Assembly (NCBI RefSeq): GCF_017298635.1
Contig: NZ_CP071182.1
Coordinates: 3,324,001 to 3,388,000, forward strand
From: Paenalicyclobacillus mengziensis
Lineage (GTDB): Bacteria; Bacillota; Bacilli; Alicyclobacillales; Alicyclobacillaceae
DNA length: 64,000 nt
Reading direction: 5' to 3'
Shown here: positions 8,248-18,141 of the stretch, in pieces
Layout: each line of letters begins with the position of its first letter
Position numbering within the stretch: the stretch's first letter is position 1
Translations under genes and position numbers: made by a program
The notes under the pieces: model-generated
The model's database searches: none
What the model saw: the letters and a program-made list of their open reading frames with translations, nothing else
What the model was told of the DNA's origin: nothing

Positions 8248-9492
8248 TCAGATATCCTCTTGGGCCTGTTCCAGTAGGAGACCCAACCGCTTGGCGACAA
8301 CGCCCGTCGTACTCGCCTGTAACAAAATCGTCACTAAAATGGCCAGGAAGGTCACTGCGGCAATCACCTGCGCGTCCGGGACACCGCTTGCAACCAACAT
8401 CCCTGCCAGTGCAGCGGGAATGACGCCCGTCTCACGAACCCAGAACATAAACAAGAGCTCTCGCCATCCCCACTTTGCCCGCCTGTCCACGGTTACGGAC
8501 GATAACACGCTCAGTGGCCGACCAATCAACATTAACGTGGCAACCACCCCGAGTCCCGGCCACAGATAATGCCCCACAGTCTGGAAATCAACCTGAGTCC
8601 CAAGCAGCACAAAGATGAGCATCCGCATCAAGAGGGTCATCGCGCTGCCAAAGTGGTGGATATTGTCCTCTGTATGCGGAGCAAACTCAAGTTTGAATGA
8701 ATCCCCATTTCCGGAAATCACCCCTGCCACAAATGCAGCCATCAGCCCACTCCCGTGCAGGATTTCGGACAAATGAAACGAACCAATGGCCAAGACGAGG
8801 AGGGCAACCGACCCGAACTCGTGAAAGACACCCCAACCTTTTCGTGAAACGAGCCAGAGGGACAAAAGTCCGCACACGGCCCCCACAACCAACCCCACAA
8901 GCGACGACTGCAAGAAGGAGAGAATCGGCGCACCGGGATTGAATGCGCCCCGACTCCCGAGGATGGCAACTAATGTAAAGACCGTCACGGAACCCGTGGC
9001 GTCATTAAAGGCGGACTCTGACTCGACCGTCTGTTGGAGCCGCGAGATGATGGGTACCCGTCGAAACACAGGGATGAGGGTTGCAGGGTCCGTAGATGCC
9101 GTCACACTACCGACGAGAAAGGACACCAGCCAAGGGGTGCCCAGCAGATAATGGGCTACGAGCCCGACGACAACTGTGCTAACGATGACGCCGACAGTAG
9201 AGAGCATCGTAATGCTGATCCACACCTTCTTCAACACCCGGAACTCGACCCCACGTCCGCCATCAAACAAAATCAGCGTGGCACCGAAATTGAGGATAAA
9301 CTGGTTCACTTGTGAAGTAGTCGGTTCTGAAATGATGTTGAACAAGGCCGGCCCGACCAGGATACCAAACAGTAAGTAAGCAGCGACGTCTGGTATCCTA
9401 GGTTTCTCGGTCAGTTTGGCCACAATGAGCCCGCCTAGAAAGATCACGATGAGAATCGTAAATGCACTTTGCCAATTTTGAAAATGTACCAC
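8248..9492 (-). CDS. CPA1-type cation/proton antiporter
   Basis: 414 residues and about twelve transmembrane helices without a long cytosolic tail. The conserved ion-site region reads SVTASTDPATLIPVF and ESAFNDATGSV, the Asn-Asp pair of electroneutral Na+/H+ exchangers of the NhaP/CPA1 branch. It should extrude Na+ (or K+) in exchange for protons at the plasma membrane. GTG at 9492 is preceded by AGGAGAG. Its start is divergent from the YgjP-like gene. K+/H+ exchange is the main alternative; sequence alone does not decide. Confidence 0.87.
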   Translation of the reverse strand: MVHFQNWQSAFTILIVIFLGGLIVAKLTEKPRIPDVAAYLLFGILVGPALFNIISEPTTSQVNQFILNFGATLILFDGGRGVEFRVLKKVWISITMLSTVGVIVSTVVVGLVAHYLLGTPWLVSFLVGSVTASTDPATLIPVFRRVPIISRLQQTVESESAFNDATGSVTVFTLVAILGSRGAFNPGAPILSFLQSSLVGLVVGAVCGLLSLWLVSRKGWGVFHEFGSVALLVLAIGSFHLSEILHGSGLMAAFVAGVISGNGDSFKLEFAPHTEDNIHHFGSAMTLLMRMLIFVLLGTQVDFQTVGHYLWPGLGVVATLMLIGRPLSVLSSVTVDRRAKWGWRELLFMFWVRETGVIPAALAGMLVASGVPDAQVIAAVTFLAILVTILLQASTTGVVAKRLGLLLEQAQEDI

Positions 9493-9713
9493 TCAAATCT
9501 CTCCTAGCCGCTCTTGCATCGATGGAGTATGATGAGACATAGTGTTCTGTGTCTTATCTACCCACGCGATGCCATTCTGGGCGATGCCGTTTTGGGCGAT
9601 GCGTTCTGACATCTTTTTCTATGAATGATGGTCTTCTGTTTGTCAACGCTTTTTTGGTCCCGATTTTTGCTGGTTTCTCGTCAAGTGCACCAATTTTGCT
9701 GGAGTTGAGCCGA

Positions 9714-10463
9714 TTGTCTAACAGACTTCCTAGAACCGTCCGAATCAACGAACTACCGGTTGCCGTCGAAGTTGTACCGAGTATGAGGCGCAAGAAAACC
9801 GTGTCTATGGAAGTCTACCATTCCAAGATCATCTTACGGGTCCCTGCATCACTCCCCTCAGAGGCCATCTTCGACCTTGTCGAAAAACGCCGACAGTGGA
9901 TTCTTGACAAGTGGCAAGAGGTAACCGAGCAGCCTCAACCGGTTGCGTCCAATACTCACGCGGCGCCACAAGACATTTTATTGTACGGACAGGAATTGTC
10001 CATCGTCCACGTGACCGAACATGCAACCACACGATTTGCGCTCAAACACCGCGACAACCGCGTCACGATTGTCCGACCTTCGAAGACGTTTAACGACCAA
10101 TTTTTGTCAGAGACTACTCGCGGTTTAGTCGTGTCCTGGCTCCGCACAACGGCACGACGGGACTTCACCGAGCGCCTCGACAAATGGGCATCCGTGATGA
10201 GTGTCTCTTACCGTGATTTCCGGCTCAAGGACCAAAAAACTCGTTGGGGCAGTTGCAGTTCACTTGGTAATATCAACTTAAACTGGCGCCTGATTCAAGC
10301 CCCAGAATGGGTTATCGACTATGTTGTCATTCACGAATTGGCCCATCTCCGCGAGTTGAACCATTCACCTTCATTCTGGTCCATCGTCGGTCGATATTGC
10401 CCCAACTATTTAGAAGCGAAGAACTGGCTTAAAATCCACGGTGCAAAACTGCTACTTTGGTGA
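9714..10463 (+). CDS. YgjP/SprT-like metallopeptidase-fold protein (DUF45, M48 clan)
   Basis: About 249 residues. The N-terminal part has the family pattern RRKKTVSMEVYHSKIILRVP, and the C-terminal part shows DQKTRWGSCSSLGNINLNWR and the zinc-binding VVIHELAHLRELNHSPSFW (HExxH plus a second His). The frame is open further upstream (to 9549), but TTG at 9714 with GGAG at 9701-9704 gives the usual family length; upstream ATGs have no ribosome site. E. coli YgjP has been reported as a UTP pyrophosphatase, so a peptidase role should not be assumed. Confidence 0.85.
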   Translation: MSNRLPRTVRINELPVAVEVVPSMRRKKTVSMEVYHSKIILRVPASLPSEAIFDLVEKRRQWILDKWQEVTEQPQPVASNTHAAPQDILLYGQELSIVHVTEHATTRFALKHRDNRVTIVRPSKTFNDQFLSETTRGLVVSWLRTTARRDFTERLDKWASVMSVSYRDFRLKDQKTRWGSCSSLGNINLNWRLIQAPEWVIDYVVIHELAHLRELNHSPSFWSIVGRYCPNYLEAKNWLKIHGAKLLLW

Positions 10464-10470
10464 CGTTGCG

Positions 10471-11064
10471 TTACGCAGTGGTTTCCTTAGCAGCCTGCTC
10501 GAAGAGGCGCTGCATCTGAGATTTGGTTAAAGAACCGACGTGTACTGCCTGAATTTTTCCGGCTCCGTTGATGAGGAACGTGGTGGGGAATCCCACGAGT
10601 TGATACTTGTTCAAAAATGTTCCTGCCGAGTCGAGCAGTATGGGATAGGACACGTGATACTTCGATACAAACTGTTTCGCTCCTGATACGCTGTCCTCCG
10701 CAGTCATATTGATGCCGATGACAGTCACCTTACCGGCGTATTGTTTCGCCAGAGCGGTCAGTTCGGGCTCCTCTTGCTGGCAAGGACCGCACCAGGAGGC
10801 CCAGGCGTTCAAAATAATCGGTCCCTTCCCAAGTAACTGTTTGAGGGACACCTCGCCCTTTCCCCCAAGTTCCTGCAGTGAAAAACCGGGAGCATTTGCA
10901 CCCACAGTCACGCCTGTAGCCGTTGACGCTGTGTTCGAGGGCGCACTCGTCGCTCCTGTGGTTGAACTGGTTTCTGCGTTGCCAAGAGGGATACCGCACC
11001 CTCCCAGCAAGAGCAACCCACACGCGGCTCCCATGAGGGCGGTATATCTCTTTTTCAAACTCAC
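10471..11064 (-). CDS. ResA/TlpA-like thiol-disulfide lipoprotein
   Basis: 197 residues. A lipoprotein signal ends in LLLLGGC with the lipid-bearing Cys23; a Ser/Thr-rich spacer (about 30-52) follows, then a thioredoxin fold of the AhpC/TSA-Redoxin class with the active-site pair Cys92-Cys95 in WASWCGPCQQEEP and the cis-Pro loop VGFPTTFLI. It should act on the outer face of the membrane, probably as a reductant in cytochrome c maturation or of extracytoplasmic thiols. GTG at 11064 follows AGAGGTGG. It is the last gene downstream of menH (15 bases apart), so it is probably co-transcribed with the menaquinone genes. Confidence 0.9.
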   Translation of the reverse strand: MSLKKRYTALMGAACGLLLLGGCGIPLGNAETSSTTGATSAPSNTASTATGVTVGANAPGFSLQELGGKGEVSLKQLLGKGPIILNAWASWCGPCQQEEPELTALAKQYAGKVTVIGINMTAEDSVSGAKQFVSKYHVSYPILLDSAGTFLNKYQLVGFPTTFLINGAGKIQAVHVGSLTKSQMQRLFEQAAKETTA

Positions 11065-11079
11065 AAATCCACCTCTTTT

Positions 11080-12036
11080 CTACTGCTCTTCGTCGTTCTC
11101 AAACAGCGAGCCACGTGTCCAGTTGTACGACAAAGGCAATCGTTTCGCGTGCTGCTCCAGAAATGCCAGGAGGAGTTGGTTATACACGTTCGGTTGCTCT
11201 AAATGTACCGCATGGCCTGCATCTTCGACTTCTCGATGGACTGCATTTGGCATCAGACCTTCCATCTTGCGCGCGATATCCACAAACTTCGGGTCGCTCT
11301 GGCCGGTAATCAGGAGCGTGGGCACCGACATCTTTGCGAGATGATCCCACACAGGAGGTTGAACACCCGTCCCCATATGACGAAGACTCGCTGCAAGACC
11401 CGTCACCAAATGCGAGAGACGAATATTCCGCTGGTGTTCTTTTATGGATTCAGGAAGGTGCTCCTGAGTTGCAAACAGGGGTTTACGTCCCCACTCGTCA
11501 ACAAATGACAACAGCCCGATGGACTCCATTCGGTCAGCAAGCGCATTATCCTCTTTCATCCGTAAAGAACGCAGGGATTCATCTTGAAGTCCTGGCGATC
11601 CGCTCTCAACAACCAGGCATTCCAATCTTGCCGGCGCTTTCACAGCCATGGAGAGGGCAACTCTTCCTCCCATCGAATACCCTACGCACGAGAAGGTTGG
11701 AAACCCAAGCTCGCGCATCAATCGAAACAAACTAAAGACCACGGTATCCATCGACCACGGCTGGTCCTTACCGACCACGGAAGCCGCATGACCAGGCAAG
11801 TCAGGCCTCACGACCGTGTAGGATGCGCTCAGGTTCGACGCGACTGCATCCCAACTCTGATGGCTGCCCGTGAAACCATGCAGTAACAGAACTGGAGGTC
11901 CTGAGCCTTCAATTCGGATGTAGTAGCCGAGACTGCCCGTCATGATGCGTCCACTGACGACATTCCGATTCCACTCCAGGCCCCCCCGACGCTCTGCCAC
12001 ACGCTCCAAGGCTTGGTCCACTCCCGTCACTCCCAT
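11080..12036 (-). CDS. menH: 2-succinyl-6-hydroxy-2,4-cyclohexadiene-1-carboxylate synthase (MenH)
   Basis: Alpha/beta hydrolase of 318 residues that eliminates pyruvate from SEPHCHC, the step after MenD. Oxyanion region LLLHGFTGSHQSW (about 51-63), nucleophile elbow GYSMGGRVAL, acid/His region ITGQSDPKF and EDAGHAVHLEQP. The N-terminal 35 residues are longer than in most MenH. The gene overlaps the menD stop by 10 bases and has GAGG before ATG 12036. Family membership alone would leave other hydrolase roles open, but the position directly after menD makes MenH the best assignment. Confidence 0.88.
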   Translation of the reverse strand: MGVTGVDQALERVAERRGGLEWNRNVVSGRIMTGSLGYYIRIEGSGPPVLLLHGFTGSHQSWDAVASNLSASYTVVRPDLPGHAASVVGKDQPWSMDTVVFSLFRLMRELGFPTFSCVGYSMGGRVALSMAVKAPARLECLVVESGSPGLQDESLRSLRMKEDNALADRMESIGLLSFVDEWGRKPLFATQEHLPESIKEHQRNIRLSHLVTGLAASLRHMGTGVQPPVWDHLAKMSVPTLLITGQSDPKFVDIARKMEGLMPNAVHREVEDAGHAVHLEQPNVYNQLLLAFLEQHAKRLPLSYNWTRGSLFENDEEQ

Positions 12037-13880
12037 CTTTCTCGAACCTCTTGCCGAATCAACTTTCGACGTGCGGTACTCGATAATGCAGACGTCCGCA
12101 GTTCAACCACAGTCGCACCTTCGCGCCCAATCGCCGCATTGAGAACGACCCCAAACTCGTCCCAGTCAGCAACAGATTTGAACAGGCCTCCATACATCTC
12201 CACCACTGTTTCAAAGTCGAGGCCGTGCGGGGTTTGAAAATACTCGAACGTCTCCGGAACGGTCGTCTGAGGAAGGCCGGTAAAAATACCTCCACCGTCA
12301 TTGTGAACCAAAATCACGCAAAGCGGAAGTTTTTCCCTCATCACAGCCAGTAGTCCATTTAAATCGTGGTAGAATGACACGTCACCGATAATGAGAACTG
12401 TTGCCTCACGGAGAGCTGCAGAGGTACCGGCAGCACTGGATACGATGCCATCAATTCCGCTTACGCCGCGGTTTGCGAATACTCGTAATGGGTTCGACTG
12501 GGTAGCAAAGAACCCGTCCATGTCACGCACTGGCATGCTGTTGCCAACAAACAGGTTGATACCTCGGCCACCTTGTAAATGACGCTCTAGTTCAATCCAC
12601 AGTCGGCCTTCAAAGGGCAAGTCCAGCTCTGCCGCCGGCGTGCCCGGCACAGAACTGTCATACGCCAGGGCAATGCCAAGTGCTATCTCTCGGACTTGCT
12701 GATTGAATGCATGCCAAGCCTCGAGCCACGATTCGTCTACTTGGCTCTCCCAGTTGATAGAGAGCAGTCTCTCAATAAAACGCCCTTCCTCAGAAACACA
12801 AACATGCGTGGCGCGAAGGCTCACATCCATCCACTCCGGCGATACGGAGCAGACCACCTGCGCCGCATGTGGCAGGGATCCCAAGTATTGCGACAGTCCC
12901 TTGCTCGTCGGCGTCCTGCCGAACCGCAACACGACGTCCGGTTTTTGTAGCTGGATAAATTCCGGCGATAGAAACCAGTCATAGGTGTCCACAATGAATT
13001 TTTGATCGTCTGCCTTGACACCTGCGCGCAACTGAGACAACGGATCGGCGAGAATCGGCGAACCTAATCTTCTTGCAAGTGAGAGCACCCTCTGTGCAAC
13101 TTCCATATCCTCTTGTGGCCCAAGAACGATGAGCGGACGCTTTGACGCGGCAAGAAGCCCTTCGATGCTCCTTAGGGTCTTGCCGTTCGGTTCAAGTCTT
13201 GGAAGGCCAAGATGCGCCAGTCCTCCGCGTGCGAGATCCGAGATGTCGGACATCGTCTGGACGCATGAGTCCGCCCCTACCTTCTGACCGCCCGTCGTGG
13301 CTTGCTCATCGCCACTTTGTTCGTCCCTTTGCGCCCGAGCTGCGGGTACAAGCGGTTCACGAAACGGCCAGTTGATATGAACAGGTCCCATCGGCGCGGA
13401 CATGGCAACTGCCGTGCTCCGCCATGCTGTGGCCGCAGCGTATGCGTGAATGGCCTCTGCATCCTCAGGAACGGGCATTTCTACCGACCACTTGACGTGC
13501 CTGCCAAACATCCCTGTCTGCGAAACAGTCTGATTTGCGCCGATGTAATGAAGTTCAGGCGGCCGATCCGCTGTCAACACCAAGAGTGGCACCCTGCTCT
13601 GTGACGCCTCCATCACGGCTGGGTGATAATTGGCCGTCGCAGTTCCCGAGGTACACACGAGCAGAACAGGCGCCTGCAGTCGTCTTGCCAGTCCGAGTGC
13701 GAAATATGCACTTGATCGCTCGTCGAGCAGGGTATGTACAGTAAATCCCCCGTGTGCGGCCACAGACATCGTTATCGGGGTTGACCGCGATCCCGGAGAA
13801 ATACAGACGTGGCGCAGACCAAACCGCCAGAGTTCGTCGATGAACGTGTGGACGACAGACAGATTTGAATTCCCCGTCAC
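12027..13880 (-). CDS. menD: 2-succinyl-5-enolpyruvyl-6-hydroxy-3-cyclohexene-1-carboxylate synthase (MenD)
   Basis: 617-residue thiamine-diphosphate enzyme that joins isochorismate and 2-oxoglutarate in menaquinone synthesis. The N-terminal Pyr domain carries CISPGSRSTPITM and DERSSAYFALGLAR; the C-terminal PP domain carries FVGNSMPVRDMDGF and the ThDP/Mg motif GDVSFYHDLNGLL. Length is slightly above the usual 550-590. GTG at 13880 overlaps the menF stop (GTGA), so the two are translationally coupled. Confidence 0.95.
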   Translation of the reverse strand: MTGNSNLSVVHTFIDELWRFGLRHVCISPGSRSTPITMSVAAHGGFTVHTLLDERSSAYFALGLARRLQAPVLLVCTSGTATANYHPAVMEASQSRVPLLVLTADRPPELHYIGANQTVSQTGMFGRHVKWSVEMPVPEDAEAIHAYAAATAWRSTAVAMSAPMGPVHINWPFREPLVPAARAQRDEQSGDEQATTGGQKVGADSCVQTMSDISDLARGGLAHLGLPRLEPNGKTLRSIEGLLAASKRPLIVLGPQEDMEVAQRVLSLARRLGSPILADPLSQLRAGVKADDQKFIVDTYDWFLSPEFIQLQKPDVVLRFGRTPTSKGLSQYLGSLPHAAQVVCSVSPEWMDVSLRATHVCVSEEGRFIERLLSINWESQVDESWLEAWHAFNQQVREIALGIALAYDSSVPGTPAAELDLPFEGRLWIELERHLQGGRGINLFVGNSMPVRDMDGFFATQSNPLRVFANRGVSGIDGIVSSAAGTSAALREATVLIIGDVSFYHDLNGLLAVMREKLPLCVILVHNDGGGIFTGLPQTTVPETFEYFQTPHGLDFETVVEMYGGLFKSVADWDEFGVVLNAAIGREGATVVELRTSALSSTARRKLIRQEVRERWE

Positions 13881-15454
13881 AAATGTCCCCCCTCACCGGA
13901 AGCGGAGTCAATTGTAGCGAGGGCCTCCTGGATGGGATGCAATTTCAAATTGGTTTCCTCCCATTCTGAAAGTGGATCAGAATCGCCCATGATGCCCGCT
14001 CCCGCGTAGAGCAGTGCTGTCGATGGGGTAATGAGTGCTGACCGAATGGCAACGGACAGTTCACCGTCACCATAACCGTTTACAACGCCCACACAACCGG
14101 CGTACCATCCGCGGTCCATCTGTTCACGCTCACGGATGAGGGGCACCACGGTGTCTCTTGGCGTCCCTGCCACTGCTGGCGTTGGATGCAGGCGCTCAGC
14201 CAGGTCAAAGATGGTGACACCAGGCACCAGGTGAGCCTTTATCGGCGTATGCAAATGCTGGACATTCGCGAGCTTGCGTATCTGCGGCTCGGCCGGGTGC
14301 AGAAGGTCGTCGCTAAACTCCGCCAGCTGAGCCGAAATCCACTCGAGCACGACCTGATGTTCAAGACGGTTCTTTTGACTCGACAAAAGATCTGCGGCAA
14401 ACTGTACATCTTGTGCTTCAGAGCCGCCTCTCGCTGTCGTTCCCGCGAGGCAGTCGACGTTTGCAACATGTTGACTGACACGCACGAGTCGCTCTGGGCT
14501 CGCACCCAGAAAACATGTTCCACCCCTTGAAATGGCAAACGTGAAACTGTCCGGATAGTGCCGTGCAAGCTGACTGACGACGAGCCCAGGCTGGTAACTG
14601 GACTTTGCTTGAAGCTTCATGCGACGCGCCAAAACGAGTTTGTGATACTTGCCTTGACGAATGTCCGCCGCAGTTTTGGCCACAGCCTCCTGGTAGTGCA
14701 TGGCCTCTGCAGCCTCTGAGTACGGTTTGTCGGTTTCATTACCGCGGATGGCCTGTGCCGGTTTGTATACGGCAGTAGTTGGCATGTCCCGGTGAAAAAA
14801 GGCGATAAACTGACTTTGCAGTTCGGCCCTGCGCTCACGCCAAGGCACGTTTGACCCAATCAGCAAGCGCAGACGGACAAACATCTCTTCACGCTTCGCG
14901 ACAAGGTCCCATTGCGGAACATAAAACCATGCGTCTGGCCAATCTTTCCAAGCCGCCTGCCGCTCGTCTCCAGTGAACGCTGCGCCACCATACCAGCGTA
15001 AGTCACGAATGTCTCCCGCTTCAATGCGTGGATGGCGAAGAACAAATCTCTGCTCTTCGCCGTCTGCGACGATGCGAGCACGAACGTTGACAAGCTCAGG
15101 GATTCCATCCTGTTCCGCTTGTAACTGGTCACGAACCGTTTGCCACGGCAAGCTCGAGCCTTTCGTACCCACTGTGAGCAGGCTTCCGATGCCGAGCGTC
15201 GCCCCGTCATCATCCGGGGTCCGCCAGTACGTGCGTGGTATGCCATCTGTAAACCGATTTAAAGCCAGCTCTGGAGCCATCAGAAGGGCATCGGCCCACA
15301 GTGCGCGCGGTACGCACAGTTCCACCTGCAGCACGGATTCAGGAGACACCGATTGTTTCTCCACCGCTGCAAGTCCGTAGTCCACCACTGCCACAAACGC
15401 ATCGCGCATCTCATCGAATCCCATGGTCTGTAGCCAACTTTTTGTCATCGTCAT
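13877..15454 (-). CDS. menF: isochorismate synthase (MenF)
   Basis: Chorismate-utilising enzyme of 525 residues. The C-terminal 260 residues carry the fold's motifs: KLVLARRMKL, FLGASPERLVRV, CLAGTTARGGS, VAGTPRDTVVPLIRERE and RGWYAGCVGVVNGYGDGE. It converts chorismate to isochorismate for menaquinone. The start is taken as the ATG at 15454, which forms an ATGA overlap with the menE stop; another ATG lies 5 codons upstream. Genes on either side are menE and menD, so a siderophore-type isochorismate synthase is unlikely. Confidence 0.93.
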   Translation of the reverse strand: MTMTKSWLQTMGFDEMRDAFVAVVDYGLAAVEKQSVSPESVLQVELCVPRALWADALLMAPELALNRFTDGIPRTYWRTPDDDGATLGIGSLLTVGTKGSSLPWQTVRDQLQAEQDGIPELVNVRARIVADGEEQRFVLRHPRIEAGDIRDLRWYGGAAFTGDERQAAWKDWPDAWFYVPQWDLVAKREEMFVRLRLLIGSNVPWRERRAELQSQFIAFFHRDMPTTAVYKPAQAIRGNETDKPYSEAAEAMHYQEAVAKTAADIRQGKYHKLVLARRMKLQAKSSYQPGLVVSQLARHYPDSFTFAISRGGTCFLGASPERLVRVSQHVANVDCLAGTTARGGSEAQDVQFAADLLSSQKNRLEHQVVLEWISAQLAEFSDDLLHPAEPQIRKLANVQHLHTPIKAHLVPGVTIFDLAERLHPTPAVAGTPRDTVVPLIREREQMDRGWYAGCVGVVNGYGDGELSVAIRSALITPSTALLYAGAGIMGDSDPLSEWEETNLKLHPIQEALATIDSASGEGGHL

Positions 15455-17121
15455 TGTTCGTTCAGCCATTTGATCAATTGCCTCCGCAACAGTTTCCCTG
15501 AGGCATTGCGCGGTAGCTTATCCACAAACCGCCAATACCTTGGCACTTTGTAGCCGGCGATTCGCTCCCGACAATACACCTCTAACTCCGCTGCCGACAC
15601 ACGAGCGCCCTCATGCAAGACCACGAACGCGCACGGGACATGGCCCCATTCTGCATCCGACACGGCGACGACTCCGGCTTCGAGCACCCCTTCGTGGGCT
15701 TGAAGAGCCTTCTCCACTTCCGCAGGGTAAATATTCTCTCCGCCGGACACAATCAAATCTCTTCTCCGGTCAAGCACGTATAGATAGCCTTGCTCGTCCA
15801 AGTAGCCAATGTCGCCTGTCCGAAGCCAGCCGTCAACAAACACTTGTTCGTTCGCATCCGGTCGTTTCCAATATCCTGGTGTCACCGTCGGGCTGTGGAC
15901 CCAAATCTCTCCTGGTTCTCGGACAGCGGTTTCGATACCGTCGTCATTGATGACCCGGACGATGCACGGGAACAAAGGTTGTCCGGATGACCCCAGCTTA
16001 GAAAGCGCGTCTGCCGGACGTAAGGTTGCAACCTGAGAGTTTGCCTCTGTAAGCCCATAACTTTGCGCAACCGGCAGCCCTTGCTCTTGGCAGCGACGCA
16101 GCAGTGTTTCCGATGCTCCGCTCCCTCCCAAGAGAATGCAGCGCAGTTGCTTTCCCGGCGGGCGACGATACTCGTCCGCGAGCATGCGCTGCAGCATCGT
16201 CGGGACGACCGAAATCAGCGTGATATTTGAGTCAGACAGCGCGTCGTTTACAGTCTTCGCGTCAAACGTATCATAGAGTACCGCAGTCGTTCCATAGATT
16301 AAACTGCGCATTAAGACTGCAAGACCGCCGACGTGAAACAACGGCATTGGTACAAGCCATCGCTCGTTTTGGTCGAGCCCCAACTGCAGTGCAGAAGAGG
16401 TCGCTGACCAAAAGTGGTTCCCGTACGTGATTTGCACGCCTTTCGGGTCTCCCGTAGTACCGGAAGTGTGCACGATTGCATGGACGGCATCAAGGTAGAT
16501 GATATGACGAGTCCACGTATCGACGGTCTCTCCTGCCGCCGCAGGGTTTGCCGATGGACTACTTTGGTCGTTCGAGCTACTTTGGTCGTTCAAAGGTTCA
16601 TCGTGTGCGTGCAAATCCTGTTCCTCGAACACCCATAGGAATGGGTTGTGCACGAATTCACGTTTGACGGATCCGTTTTCGATGTCCGTATTTTCGCGTT
16701 GCGCCTTTGCCTCCTGTAGGGCAGCTTGCGCGAGCGAAGCATAACTATCGTCGGTTACAACTAAGCTTGCGTCCACATTATTCAACTGCCAACCGAGTTC
16801 ATACGGCGTTAATCGGGTGTTCAGGGGAACCAGAATGGCGCCCGCCTGAATCACCCCATGGACCACCTTCGCAAATGTCAGCCCATGCCGTGCCAGCAGC
16901 GCCACCCGACAGCCTCCATGAACACCCAGTGCTGTCAGTTTTGCAGAGACGGATAATGCGGTACGGAATAATTCCGCATAGGAGAGCGTCCCATCTTCGT
17001 GAACAATTGCGGTCTGGTTGGGACGCGTGACAGCCTGTTTGGTTAACCAGTCAGGCACGAAACGAAAGTCATTTTCCACTGTGGGACTGACTGCTTCAAC
17101 ATAGTCTTCTCTGTATGCCAC
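15451..17121 (-). CDS. menE: o-succinylbenzoate-CoA ligase (MenE)
   Basis: Adenylate-forming ligase of 556 residues that makes OSB-CoA, the substrate of MenB. P-loop VHTSGTTGDPKGVQ, A5 motif QSYGLTEANS, GWLRTGDIGYLDEQGYLYV and the A10 lysine region PRNASGKLLRR are all present. It is longer than the ~490 usual, mainly from a hydrophilic, Asn/Ser-rich insertion before the P-loop (about residues 170-205). I prefer the GTG at 17121, which has AAGGGG nine bases before it; the frame is open to 17172. The gene overlaps menF by four bases at its end. Confidence 0.92.
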   Translation of the reverse strand: MAYREDYVEAVSPTVENDFRFVPDWLTKQAVTRPNQTAIVHEDGTLSYAELFRTALSVSAKLTALGVHGGCRVALLARHGLTFAKVVHGVIQAGAILVPLNTRLTPYELGWQLNNVDASLVVTDDSYASLAQAALQEAKAQRENTDIENGSVKREFVHNPFLWVFEEQDLHAHDEPLNDQSSSNDQSSPSANPAAAGETVDTWTRHIIYLDAVHAIVHTSGTTGDPKGVQITYGNHFWSATSSALQLGLDQNERWLVPMPLFHVGGLAVLMRSLIYGTTAVLYDTFDAKTVNDALSDSNITLISVVPTMLQRMLADEYRRPPGKQLRCILLGGSGASETLLRRCQEQGLPVAQSYGLTEANSQVATLRPADALSKLGSSGQPLFPCIVRVINDDGIETAVREPGEIWVHSPTVTPGYWKRPDANEQVFVDGWLRTGDIGYLDEQGYLYVLDRRRDLIVSGGENIYPAEVEKALQAHEGVLEAGVVAVSDAEWGHVPCAFVVLHEGARVSAAELEVYCRERIAGYKVPRYWRFVDKLPRNASGKLLRRQLIKWLNEQ

Positions 17122-17219
17122 AACAACACGCCCCTTATCTTCCCTTGCATGAGTACACATCCTAAGGGTCAAGAATCGACAAACTTAGGAAGTTGTGGTT
17201 TTTGACCAAAGAAACACAA

Positions 17220-17253
17220 AGCACCCCACCTTCAGGAGGCGGGGCTCTGTGCT
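17220..17253 (-). terminator. hairpin between menB and menE, possible partial terminator
   Basis: On the minus strand, AGCA plus CCCCGCC pairs with GGTGGGG plus TGCT around a 7-base loop, followed by TTTGTGTTTCTTTGG. It lies about 70 bases after the menB stop and before menE. The T-tract is broken, so it may lower rather than abolish read-through, giving more menB than menEFDH mRNA. Confidence 0.6.
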
Positions 17254-17322
17254 CATGTCTTGCATAAGAGGACATGCTTCCTCAAACGTTCCGGCACCGT
17301 TTCCCGACCGGCTGGCATATCC

Positions 17323-18141
17323 CTAAGGGAGCCTTGGGAATTTACCAAAGTCAGGTTGACGTTTCTCAAGGAACGCGTTCTTCCCTTCCCTTGCTTCCTC
17401 GGTCATGTAGTACAGCATCGTGGCATCTCCAGCGAGTTGTTGCAATCCAGCAGCTCCATCCGTATCGGCATTAAACGCCATTTTCAGGAAACGAAGCGCA
17501 ATCGGACTTTTTGCTAGAATCTCTCGTGCCCATTTGATGGATTCCTCTTCAAGTTGCGCAACGGGGACAACCGTATTTACCAAACCCATGTCCAGCGCTT
17601 CCTGTGCGGAATACTGGCGGCACAAGTACCAAATTTCCTTCGCCTTTTTAATACCGACCGTTCTTGCCAAGAGTGACGCACCATAGCCAGCGTCAAAACT
17701 GCCCACCTTCGGCCCAGTCTGACCAAATTTGGCGTTGTCAGCAGCAATGGTTAAATCACAGACAACGTGCAGGACATGCCCGCCACCAATCGCCCAACCT
17801 GCAACAACAGCAATGACTGGCTTGGGAAGAGCTCGAATTTGCCGTTGCAAGTCAAGAACGTTTAGACGTGGCACCTGGTCACTGCCGACGTACCCGCCGT
17901 GACCGCGGACGCGCTGGTCTCCGCCGGAGCAAAAGGCTTTCTCTCCTTTGCCTGTAAACAGCACAACGCCAACCTCAGGGTCATCCCGCACCAAAGCAAA
18001 TGCATCAATCATTTCCTGAACCGTTTCAGGTCGAAAAGCATTATGTACTTCTGGGCGGTTAATGGTGATTCTTGCAATGCCTTCCGCCTTCTCGTAGATA
18101 ATATCCTCATAGTTCTTTACGATTTGCCAATCTACCGTCAT
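17323..18141 (-). CDS. menB: 1,4-dihydroxy-2-naphthoyl-CoA synthase (MenB)
   Basis: Crotonase-fold enzyme of 272 residues that cyclises OSB-CoA to DHNA-CoA. MenB hallmarks are [47 protein letters not shown] and [16 protein letters not shown], and the C-terminal [17 protein letters not shown] at 18141 is chosen because GGAGGG lies 8 bases upstream; an in-frame GTG at 18150 would touch the ribosome site. First gene of the men transcript; separated from menE by a possible attenuating hairpin. Confidence 0.96.
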   Translation of the reverse strand: MTVDWQIVKNYEDIIYEKAEGIARITINRPEVHNAFRPETVQEMIDAFALVRDDPEVGVVLFTGKGEKAFCSGGDQRVRGHGGYVGSDQVPRLNVLDLQRQIRALPKPVIAVVAGWAIGGGHVLHVVCDLTIAADNAKFGQTGPKVGSFDAGYGASLLARTVGIKKAKEIWYLCRQYSAQEALDMGLVNTVVPVAQLEEESIKWAREILAKSPIALRFLKMAFNADTDGAAGLQQLAGDATMLYYMTEEAREGKNAFLEKRQPDFGKFPRLP

